NCBI GenBank assembly: GCA_029204225.1
Contig: CM055110.1
Span: 37,150,116 to 37,214,115 of the forward strand
Source: Diphasiastrum complanatum
Taxonomy: Eukaryota > Streptophyta > Lycopodiopsida > Lycopodiales > Lycopodiaceae
Reading direction: 5' to 3'
DNA: 64,000 nt
The translations under genes and the position numbers were made by a program. The number at the start of each line of letters is the position of its first letter. The stretch's first letter is position 1. Under the pieces are notes generated by a model. That model saw only the letters and a list, made by a program, of their open reading frames with translations. It ran no database searches and was not told the origin of the DNA. Shown piece by piece: positions 56,000 through 64,000 of the stretch.

Positions 56000-57259
56000 A
56001 CCAATCCTATCATAATTTCAAGTTCAGATGTTAAGTTCAATAATTTGAAGTCATTGAAGACTTGGCCATCTTCAAGGACTTCCACAAACTTGCATTTAAA
56101 ACAAGTCTACAGAAATACATTACTTTTTCAATAGTCTGCAGAAATATAATAAGTATCACACAGTTCGCATTTTTCACACTTTTTCAAAAAATGCAACACT
56201 TACCTTTGGCTTCTTCCATTCAATTATTTTGAAGACTTTGTGCAATTCAAAAGTTCGACTGTTTTCAACACCTTCGACTTTTTCGCAAAATTTCAAAGAG
56301 AGAGAAGGTCATCTACTTTTTAATGTTGAACTATTTTAGGGCACCTTATGCTTTTTTGCAAAATCTCAAAGAGAGAGAAAATGTCGAAGGCCATTTGTTT
56401 TCAATGAGGCACGTTCCCAACCACTTCTTAAAATGCGAAGTAAGAGAAAACCACTTCCCCAAAATGTGAAGTGAGTTAAAATCACTTCTCCTAAAATGCG
56501 AAGTGAGAGAATTTGCGACGTCCTCGTCCGCATCAACCTCCCCTATGAGTTGACTGTGTACACAATATGTACAATTGTCATTACAAGCCAAATACTTCCA
56601 ACGGCTTGCCTAATTAGATGACAAACATTTATTGTAATTAATACATGGATGCAATCTATAAATGGATCACTCAGGCAACTCTATGTGATGCTCCATCCAT
56701 GAGATGAATGATTTTGAGCCTCCCAGTTACGTCGTCATTCTGGTTGTAACTGCTATTTTGTTGTGCTTCAGTGTAATATAGCAGCAATACGTTTTTCTAT
56801 CTATGTATAACGTAGATAAATGCTTATTGTGATTTAAATGCACTTCATTTCTGTTTAATCACGCTTGTTTACTCACTCTGATCAAAACACAGACGTCTAC
56901 GACTCTTCAGCTTCTGATCAGACGATGGCTGTCTTTGATTTTTGAGGAACTCGCCATTATTTTTGTTGCATTGTCAATCCATTCAGAACAAAATTTTTTA
57001 TCAGATCCATTTCCAATAATACCACACACAAGCCATTTCTAATCTCTTTGGTGGACTGTACTCATTCTGTACTTTTGAGTATGAATTAATTTTATAAGAT
57101 CTTGTTGGGCAACATAATGTTTGAGTTGTGATCATATTTAGCATAAACAATCTGTTAGACTGTTTTTGCATCTAGCAGTCCATTATAGCAGGAGAGTTGT
57201 TCCACAAATAATCATGCTCTCTTATCCGTTCGTGTTTTCCATTCTCCCTTGCCCCATCA
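56000..57259 (+). repeat. Repeat R1, second copy: copia G 5' LTR
   Basis: Alignable to the inverse of 47108-48330. It ends CCCCATCA, four bases before the PBS. Internal short repeats AAACCACTTCC(C)CAAAATGYGAAGTGAG occur at 56430-56520. The left limit is uncertain, because the match to the other copy continues a little into sequence flanking the gypsy RNase H fragment. Confidence 0.65.
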
Positions 57260-57262
57260 AAT

Positions 57263-57274
57263 TGGTATCAAAAC
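57263..57274 (+). other. Primer-binding site, tRNA-Met (copia G)
   Basis: TGGTATCAAAAC, two substitutions from the usual TGGTATCAGAGC, directly after repeat R1. Confidence 0.6.
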
Positions 57275-57392
57275 ATAGCTCAAATAAACCGCTGATAATG
57301 TTGGAAAGAGGTGTGTGGAAGATAGTCAAATAAGATTCAAATAAAAAAAATTCGAACGACAAGAAAAAAAAAAAACTTATCATGCACAGCAG

Positions 57393-57532
57393 AATAAACT
57401 ATCTTCTTCTTTCTCTATGCATGACTATGCCTATCAATTTCAAATAAAATAGTAGTAATCAAAATAAACTATCTTCTTTTTTCTCTATGCATGACTATGC
57501 CTATCAATTTCGAACAAAATAGTAGTGATAGA
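57393..57532 (+). repeat. 70-bp tandem duplication in the copia G leader
   Basis: Two copies starting AATAAACTATCTTCTT at 57393 and 57463, differing at a few positions. Confidence 0.85.
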
Positions 57533-58015
57533 AATCACGTTCGATCTTATAGTGACTAACTTTCAAATCATTAGTACTACAGTGATTACGTAGCCAAACA
57601 TTAAAGCATTGAATTATCAGACAAATAATAAAAGATTATCAGTTACAAAAGCATTATAGAGAAGCATCCATACTGACATGATATTGAACGCAATAAAAGA
57701 TAGATTAATTCAGTAAAATAAACAAATCAGAATGGAAATGAGCACAAAGGAATTGCAGATCAAAACTGCATGCTCTAAGCTATCTCTGAGTAATTGTAAC
57801 TCTGTCTGAATTAAGCACTTTCGTTGATAAGCAGTAAGCGCAATAGCAAACTCTAAATCAACTCTAAAGAATTGAACTAGAATCCTCAAGAGTGTTCAAG
57901 CTCGCAGGCTTGAGATAGATGCTAACTATGCTTCAAGGACATTGCTGATCTCTTGATCACAATCCGTTACTTTGCATTTTATTGATAGAAGTATGAGCAA
58001 CTATTTATACTCGTT

Positions 58016-59643
58016 ATGACCTTCCTTTATTCTCTTACAAAGTCGTATGAACACTTTGTGGTGATGATCTCCACACAGCCCGCCAACCTCATGCCTCGAA
58101 AGGTGATCGGTCACCTGTTTCAAGAAGAAATGCGGAGAAAGGCCAGCAGCCTGTCCATCAAAGACAAGTCCCTGGCTCTATACACCAAGAAGAAGGACTA
58201 CTCCAAGGGCAAAAATCAAGTGCAGTAGCAAAAGTAGAAGCCTCACACTCAAGGACAGAATAGTGGATCGCACAAGAAGCTTTTCTACAGATATTGCAAG
58301 AGAGCCAATCATGACATCAAGGAGTGTCGTATCCACATCTACAATGAGACAAAGAAGCAACAACAATAGCAGCCAGACTCCTCCAATGCGACGGAATTTA
58401 AGGAGCAAGATACACACCTGTTAATGGCTTACAACAGTGGCAACGAAGACCATGACAGCTGGTACCTAGCTAATGGCGCTACCCAACACAAGACCGAGTC
58501 TTACAAGGAATGGTGTACCGAGTATGCAAATTACAGCACAATAATGATTTTTCTATTTATGTCACCAATGTTCTTTACATACCTCAGCTTATTGTCAGTT
58601 TCTAAGATGACTGATGAGGGCTACACTGTTACTTTCTCATCTGAGCAGTATACAATCTTTGATGAAGACCGACTACATGCACTAGAGTAGAAAATCTTTA
58701 CGTACTCTCTAATTCAGTTGCATTAGCAAGCATTTCTCATGATAATGTAAACGATAATGCTATTCTGTGGCATAGTCAATTTGGACACGTGAATACAATA
58801 TCACTTTCTTATATGCATTGTAATAATTTAGTTGATGGATTGTATTTCTCTTCTTCATTAGATAAGAAATCTTTCTTTTGTGAATCATGCATCTATGGGA
58901 AGCACTGTAGAATAAAGTTTCTCAAATCAAATTCCATCAAAGCAAAGCATGTATTGGATCTTGTACATAGCAATCTTTGTGGTCCAATGCCAACTCCGTC
59001 CTTAGGAGATGCAATCTATATTATTACTTTCATAGATGATTATTCTAGATGGTCTATAGTCATGTTCATTAAGCATAAATCTAAAGCCTTTGAAATGTTT
59101 TGTTCACATTCCTAAACAACTTAGGAAGAAACTAGATCATAGGACAAAAAAAATGTATTTTCATTGGCTATCCTGATGAACATAAAGCTTACAAAGTTTA
59201 TGATCCATCCACCAATGTAGTATTTGTCTTTAGGGATGTAATATTTCAAAAACATGCATACTATGATTTCAAACAACCATCAATAAACGATGCTATGTCA
59301 TTTTATCCTATTTTACATAGCATGAAATTTTCCAAAGATAATGTTTCTTCTACAGAACCTGCAGCTACAGCTACAGAAGTCGAGCAACCGACAATACATG
59401 TGATCAGACCAGACCAAATCAAGCCAGCTCGAGCAGATTTGGAGAACTTCAAGAAAAAACATCATTGCATCCTGGTCAACCAAACGTCCATAGATCCTCA
59501 CGGACTCGGACAGTTCCTGAGAGGTATACATCTTAATCATTCTGAACCTCATCAGAAGAACCAGAGAGCCTAGCCAAATCAATTAACTCCAAGGATGCTG
59601 TGAAGTGGCAAGAAGCTATGAAAAGCGAGTACAACTCACCCTT
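58016..59643 (+). pseudogene. Copia G gag, protease, integrase fragments and RT stub
   Basis: Gag C-terminus L-F-Q-E-E-M-R-R-K-A and knuckle C-R-Y-C-K-R-A-N-H-D-I-K-E-C near 58280. The protease is W-Y-L-A-N-G-A-T-Q-H (catalytic D-S-G changed to A-N-G). Pre-integrase is H-S-Q-F-G-H-V-N with C-E-S-C. The integrase first block is V-H-S-N-L-C-G-P and F-I-D-D-Y-S-R at 58950-59060. The rest of the core is deleted, then I-G-Y-P-D-E-H-K-A-Y-K-V-Y-D-P and F-R-D-V-I-F, a linker, and an RT start D-A-V-K-W-Q-E-A-M-K ending abruptly at 59643. Confidence 0.78.
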
Positions 59644-60047
59644 TGTATAGATACTTTTATTTTTTTTCTTTAGTTTCGACCGTCACCAGGCCCAATCAAA
59701 ATGCACAGATTTGAGATCTACGTAATGTAGTTCAAATTAACTGAGAAATAAAAATGCAATATAGAAAACTTTAAAATTTGTGTCCGGACAGCATGGACTT
59801 ATCCCATTGGTTTCTTCTTCCTGCCCGACACGTGCTAATCTGCCCAACGTCAATACCTCAAGTTAAATTTATTTGACTATGCTGGTTAGTATAATGAAAT
59901 TTTCTAACTATACTAGTTACAATTATAGAAATACAGTATGTAAAATTACATAAAATATGGTATACGCAGTAACTGTGACTATGTTGGCATTCACATTAGA
60001 TTAAATGTGATACGAAAAATTAAAATTAAGTATCATATCAGAGAGAT
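59644..60047. other. Left flank of gene set copy 2
   Basis: Non-coding AT-rich DNA between the truncated copia G and gene Y copy 2. It probably includes the Y promoter. No terminal inverted repeat was recognised. Confidence 0.4.
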
Positions 60048-60056
60048 TTTTGGCGC
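60048..60056 (+). promoter_or_regulatory. E2F-like site upstream of gene Y copy 2
   Basis: TTTGGCGCC, 20 bases upstream of the Y start, as in copy 1. The same letters occur in the gypsy tRNA-Asp PBS, but no LTR borders this site. Confidence 0.45.
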
Positions 60057-60075
60057 CCAAGCTTTGAAAATAGCA

Positions 60076-61196
60076 ATGGCAAGGAAACCCAGATCTACAA
60101 TCGAGTCTGTGATTCTTTACAATGAGAAAGATAAAGCTGATAACTGGAAGCCAATAAAGTATACGAAGAATTCATGGGTATTGCTGAATCCATCATCAAA
60201 GGGCAATTTTTGACAAAAGAAAAGAGCAAAAATGACATACAAATCTTATTGGAAAGCAAAAATTTTGGAGTTTAAGACTACCCCGGGAGGTCAATCGATA
60301 TTAGAAGTTTTAGTACAACATGTATATATGCATTCAGAAATCACAGTACATGATATCAATCCTCATGATCATCGAAAATGTAATTGTAAGTATATCAAAA
60401 CATATGCACTCGACAGCAATCATAGGTGATTTTCTTTATTGATGCTCTTCATACTATAATTTAAATGCTTCAACATTGTTTTTTTCTTTCAGATTTATAT
60501 CCATCATGCATAAGTTCGGTCCCCTGAGCCAGCACAATCACTTGCAGGAATATTGGACGTGATTCACTCTGATGTTGGAAAGCTGCAATACAGAGGAAGA
60601 AGTCCAAAGGAACTTGCAGATTGTGGTATCTATTTTTATGAATCTTTATATACGCCACAAATAGATGGAGGTTTTGGCAAGCTCGAAGCAATTCCATTGC
60701 CTAGTTTTCAAAGTGATGAGTGGCCTACTCATGACGATATTGTTTCTGAATCCTTGAGATGCAAGCTACTCATTGATATTAGAAATGCTATGAAGATAAG
60801 CATAGGCTCAAAAATTGTTCACTTAAGTTGGTTTATCTCATTACATATATTTGTTGATTTTTTTTCGAGTGCTAGTGTTCATAGGACACCAACTTTATTT
60901 GTTTGCAAGGATTTATTTGTTTGCAAGGATTTATCAGATGAGACTTTGTCAGATCTCATGAATCAAGGCTGAGATAGTAAAACAAATAATGACATAGAAT
61001 GCAGGATTAAAAAGTCTTCAATGATCTTTCATTATCATATCGAAAAGCAAATGCTCAGTCTCACATTTAGTTATCAGAGATACAAGAAAATTGATGGTAC
61101 ATGGCTACCACTGGATCAAGCCTTTAAACTAAATGGTCACACAAACCGAATGGAGATAAGCATTATCTACAATGAGGAATATTTGACTATGGGATA
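60076..61196 (+). pseudogene. Gene Y, copy 2
   Basis: The start M-A-R-K-P-R-S was chosen because it aligns with copy 1. Exon 1 has W-V-L-L-N-P-S-S-K-G, a TGA (60211-60213), then T-Y-K-S-Y-W-K-A-K-I-L-E-F and L-V-Q-H-V-Y-M-H-S-E. The intron at 60386-60492 (107 bp, GTAAGT...TTTCAG) is at the same codon and phase as copy 1. Exon 2 has a frame break, then L-D-V-I-H-S-D-V-G-K-L-Q-Y-R-G-R, V-H-R-T-P-T-L-F-V-C-K and an 18-bp direct duplication (L-F-V-C-K-D twice). A TGA at 60970 replaces a Trp, and homology continues to 61196 (W-L-P-L-D-Q, Y-Q-R-Y-K-K). Function unknown, as for copy 1. Confidence 0.7.
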
Positions 61197-62184
61197 AGGG
61201 ACGAGCAGGTATTTTGTTGCTGGTGTGAATCCACTAGTCAAACACTGTGACAATGTGTCATTATTCTCCTTGAAGGCCTGAAGCAAAAGGTTACTCAGCT
61301 CCAACAACTCATTGGATGAATCTCTTGCAAAGTCATATTGCAAGAGTGTAAGCCCAGACTCTATCACAGAATCACTGATAGAAGCTCGCCTATGTTTGAG
61401 ATCCACAACTCTGTAATTTATACTAAAGTCAAGTTCCTCTAGTCTAAAACAAAAAGGAGTACCAATTCTATCTACAGCATCGGCTATGTCATTCTCAAAT
61501 TTAAGATAATCATCAGAATTTATATATGTATAAAGATTTGAAGACGCAGGAGGGGGTGGATGTGTAGTATCTACATGAATTACAGGAGTATCCAAAATCG
61601 ATGTAGCTATATTTACAACATTATTTAGAGAAGCATTATCTACAATTGGTTCCGGGTTAGGCTTCGCAGATTCGATGATATCTACCCTCCTTACTTTCTT
61701 CGGAGCTCTCTTGGGGGCTGTCTGCTTCCTAGGATGCTTGGTAGGAAGATCAGTCCTATCTAGAGGAACAGGTATGGAAGCAGCAGGCTGAGATACATGT
61801 AACTTGCAAAATCTCTCCCTCATTCATCAGTAGCTGAAAGTCCTTAGGCATTATGGTGACTCTCTTGGAATGAATAGCAAGCAAAAATGAATCTTCAAAA
61901 AAAAGGCTCATATAGTCTTCAGCAGCTTCCTGAAGGCACTGGAGAGCAGTGGGTGTGAATTTAACAAGCTGTCCGAGATCATTTCTAGTTATGTTTTGGA
62001 TGGCACGGTAGAATGGAGCTCTGAGAATCAATAGAGCGGTTGATCTCTAATACTTACATATTTCAGAGAGCCACATGTTGTGGTTGCGCCTTCTAGATCT
62101 AGCGGGAGGTGTAATGGCAACCGTAGGAGCTGAAGATGAGCCAACAGAGAAGAAATCCCTCCTTGTCTGCTTTCTCCTATCCAT
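61167..62184 (-). pseudogene. H3U copy 2: H3-like fold plus pre-catalytic part of the Ulp1-type region
   Basis: Starts M-D-R-R-K-Q-T-R-R at 62184. The frame reaches S-E-I-C-K-Y-[TAG]-R-S-T-A-L-L-I-L-R-A-P-F-Y-R; the stop (62047-62049) stands where H3 has Gln. Next come T-P-T-A-L-Q-C-L-Q-E-A-A-E-D-Y-M and F-F-E-D-S-F-L-L-A-I-H-S-K-R-V-T-I-M-P-K-D-F-Q-L-L, an unmistakable H3 alpha-2/alpha-3 block. A 4-bp ATGA duplication shifts the frame into M-R-E-R-F-C-K, a basic linker (P-R-K-Q-T-A-P-K-R-A-P-K-K) and a region matching copy 1 up to A-T-K-Y-L-L. The His/Cys catalytic part is missing. The gene end overlaps gene Y copy 2 by 30 bp, tail-to-tail. Confidence 0.78.
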
Positions 62185-62200
62185 GGAAGTGTACTAGGGG

Positions 62201-62452
62201 ATATCGCACTTGTGCGTGACGACTAGGATAAGCAGGGAAAGATTATGAAGCGCTCACAGAGGACCGATATGTACGGAAAGAATGTACATTATATCGGACC
62301 TGTGCGAGCCAAATATTAGAGAGAATGTTTAGTATAGAAGAGAGACACACAAGTCCGATATGAGGAGACACATAGGCAGAAATATTGGACCTGTGCGCAT
62401 GGAAGGTAATAGGTAGAATATCGATTGTGAAGGAGACGTACAAGTGCGATAT
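62201..62452. promoter_or_regulatory. Six alternating 16-bp motifs, copy 2 divergent promoter
   Basis: ATATCGGACCTGTGCG-type sites at 62201-62216 (+), 62255-62270 (-), 62291-62306 (+), 62346-62361 (-), 62382-62397 (+) and 62437-62452 (-), spaced about 36-55 bp. A weaker ATATCG occurrence is at 62418. They lie just upstream of H3U copy 2, between it and gene X. The core ATATCG is shared with the copy 1 motif, while the second half differs (TGTGCG versus CACGCGCC). Confidence 0.7.
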
Positions 62453-62499
62453 GCGGAGCGAAAGAAAAAGTGAAAAAAAATTCATCGGAGTTTGTGATT

Positions 62500-62645
62500 T
62501 TATATCGCGGTTCGCACGTGCGAAAGAACGTCCTGTCGCACGTGTGAGATTTGTACGGCCAAATGCAAGAGCGACATGTGTCAGGTTGTCATTTTACACA
62601 TGTGGGATTTGTACGGCCAAATGCAAGAGCAACATGTGTTGTTGA
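62500..62645. promoter_or_regulatory. CACGTG/ACATGTG sites and 58-bp direct repeat, copy 2
   Basis: GCACGTGCG (62515), GCACGTGTG (62539), ACATGTGTC and ACACATGTGG occur together. A 34-bp stretch starting GATTTGTACGGCC is repeated at 62548 and 62606. Copy 1 has an equivalent G-box cluster, so this may be the core of the shared divergent promoter. Confidence 0.5.
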
Positions 62646-62659
62646 ACCGACGAATGAAC

Positions 62660-63883
62660 ATGAGGGATTACTGAAAATCTAGACTATTGTCACAACCTAT
62701 TTAGGCCATATTTACATGTTTTCAAGACTGCACAACCAGATTCTGACGTATTTTATGAACATTATGTTAGATTCAAGAATATACTCAGTAAGCCCGTTAT
62801 CTCCATAGGTTCACTCTCGTACATGTATTATACTGATCTTGTTCATTTCTTCCCAGCTTTCAGACATAGACTAGATAGAATGTTCACCAAATTGTTTGAT
62901 CTTTTCAAAAGCAGTTCAATGCGTCCTTATTGCAACAAGAAATGTCGATTGGTTGAATATCAGAATGATTTTGTACTTTTCCTGTTAGTTCAGACTCCGG
63001 ATGATGAGAAAGTTTCTGTTGCTGACTCTCCTATGGCATCATCCTCTATTCAGTCATCTATTAAAGATATCAGTCACTTCCTAATCGACAGTCCTGATAA
63101 AGAAAGTGACTTCATTGCAATTTGTCTGTATATTATATAAATGACGATTTATATTTTACTACAGCTAAATTATGTCAGTTTTTTTATTATTGTGAAGATG
63201 AGGTTCTATGTTTATTATCCGGCACAATTTCCGAATTCTCCGACTTTGTAGATTTTGGAATAGATGACCTTGTTGCTGGAATTGAGCTTCATGATGAGGA
63301 GGGACTTATGACCGGTGAAGAATGTCTGACTAAGACTTTATCAAATATTGTTGAGGATGAAGAATTCACGACATTTCAATCCCAAATGGGCTTCCCTCGT
63401 CCATTAACCACTGAAGGTGTTTTTTCTAACATATTTCTTATTGCAGGATGCTCTCATAATTGATGATTTTGCTGCGAGATGAGGTGGTTTCAGACAACAT
63501 GCATCCTCGTTCCAGAGGGATAGTGGACTTGGCCACTATCTTAGGCATTTCCCGAAGAATGAGATCTATATTGCTCATTCGAAGCTGAGCCCAGTTGGGG
63601 AGAGTCTGATAATGGCAGTTAAAGCTTTATCATTTTATCTGGGGAGGACATAAATTTGTTAAGACAAAAGATCATTTTTGTCAAAAGATCTTATGTTTTG
63701 AACATTCTAGGTTTTACTGATGGGAATGTTCCTTTAAGGAGCTCCCATAATTCATTGTATTCTACTTATATTGAACTTAGTGGAAATAAGGATAATGCAC
63801 ATATATTAGATGCATACTCTAGCAGAGAATTTCTTCATGACAATACTGCCATAGAATCTGACACACAAGCTGATGATGAATAG
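62660..63883 (+). pseudogene. Gene X, copy 2
   Basis: An ATG at 62660 (M-R-D-Y) is followed by a TGA, but the adjacent frame is open from 62664 through P-Y-L-H-V-F, L-F-D-L-F-K and F-V-L-F-L-L-V-Q-T-P-D-D-E to 63140. A shifted frame continues with D-D-L-Y-F-T-T, I-S-E-F-S-D-F-V-D-F and F-T-T-F-Q to about 63414. An acceptor TTGCAG at 63441-63446 opens exon 2 (D-A-L-I-I-D-D-F-A-A-R, then TGA, G-G-F, H-Y-L-R-H-F-P-K-N-E). Frameshifts follow, ending F-L-H-D-N-T-A and a TAG at 63881-63883. Exon structure and motifs match copy 1. Confidence 0.68.
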
Positions 63884-64000
63884 TGGAAACTTTATATTTT
63901 GTTATAATACAATCAGTACATTTACATTGAGTATTTCTCTTCTCTTGTTCAATGAATTTGCAAGCAAATCTGAACATGTCATGATTTGATAACAATGATG
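63884..64000. other. Window edge beyond gene X copy 2
   Basis: AT-rich; nothing callable. In copy 1 gene T converges on gene X at this position, so the start of a T counterpart on the minus strand could lie here or just outside the window. Confidence 0.3.

Noticed and set aside
62047-62090. Very short intron in place of the stop in H3U copy 2
   Set aside because: GTAAGT and TCTCAG are present, but the intron would be about 40 bp and would remove the conserved S-T-A-L-L-I-L-R block; a Gln-to-stop change is simpler.

Overview
The window looks like land-plant nuclear DNA from a repeat-rich genome. It has nested Ty1/copia and Ty3/gypsy retrotransposons with plant-type primer-binding sites (initiator tRNA-Met for copia, tRNA-Asp for an Athila/Tat-like gypsy), long (AG)n microsatellites, GT-AG introns of 85-110 bp, and tRNA-like SINE repeats. 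The species cannot be named from the sequence. No intact host housekeeping gene was found, and nearly every coding stretch carries stops or frameshifts.

Layout. 1-2.5 kb: decayed chromovirus-like gypsy (minus). 2.9-3.9 kb: copia remnant (minus), interrupted by gypsy A. 3.9-13.2 kb: gypsy A (plus), with 5' LTR, tRNA-Asp PBS, gag, protease, RT, RNase H, integrase and a long 3' accessory gene, but no 3' LTR. 13.2-16.3 kb: LTR-like DNA and a second accessory-type pseudogene. 16.3-21.6 kb: near-intact copia C. 22.4-26.8 kb: a CACTA-like end, copia fragments, palindromic GTCGGAATCCGAC motifs and AG microsatellites. 27.4-34.1 kb: a four-gene set, the most unusual part of the window. 34-40.9 kb: microsatellite, LTR fragments and a tRNA-like tandem array. 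40.9-45.2 kb: gypsy B (minus), in which gag is joined directly to the accessory gene. 45.2-59.6 kb: copia F, E, H and G, a gypsy RNase H fragment and a 1.2 kb repeat present twice in inverted orientation. 59.7-63.9 kb: a second, diverged copy of the gene set.

The gene set. Two diverged, inverted copies share one order and orientation: gene Y, converging with a histone H3-like gene (H3U), which is divergent from gene X. In copy 1, H3U encodes an H3-type tail and histone fold with CENH3-like features, a basic linker, and over four exons a C-terminal domain with the His / Asn(Asp) / Gln / Cys-Gly layout of Ulp1 (C48) SUMO-type proteases. The X-H3U intergenic regions each carry 6-7 copies of an ATATCG-containing motif in strictly alternating orientation, with a different motif version in each copy. 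The introns of X and Y lie at equivalent positions in both copies. A fourth, transposase-like gene T abuts X tail-to-tail in copy 1. The set reads as cargo of an undescribed mobile element or selfish chromatin-targeting cassette; that interpretation is inference. Both copies are now pseudogenic: one frameshift and one stop at the active-site Gln in H3U copy 1, and a stop, a 4-bp duplication and loss of the catalytic region in copy 2.
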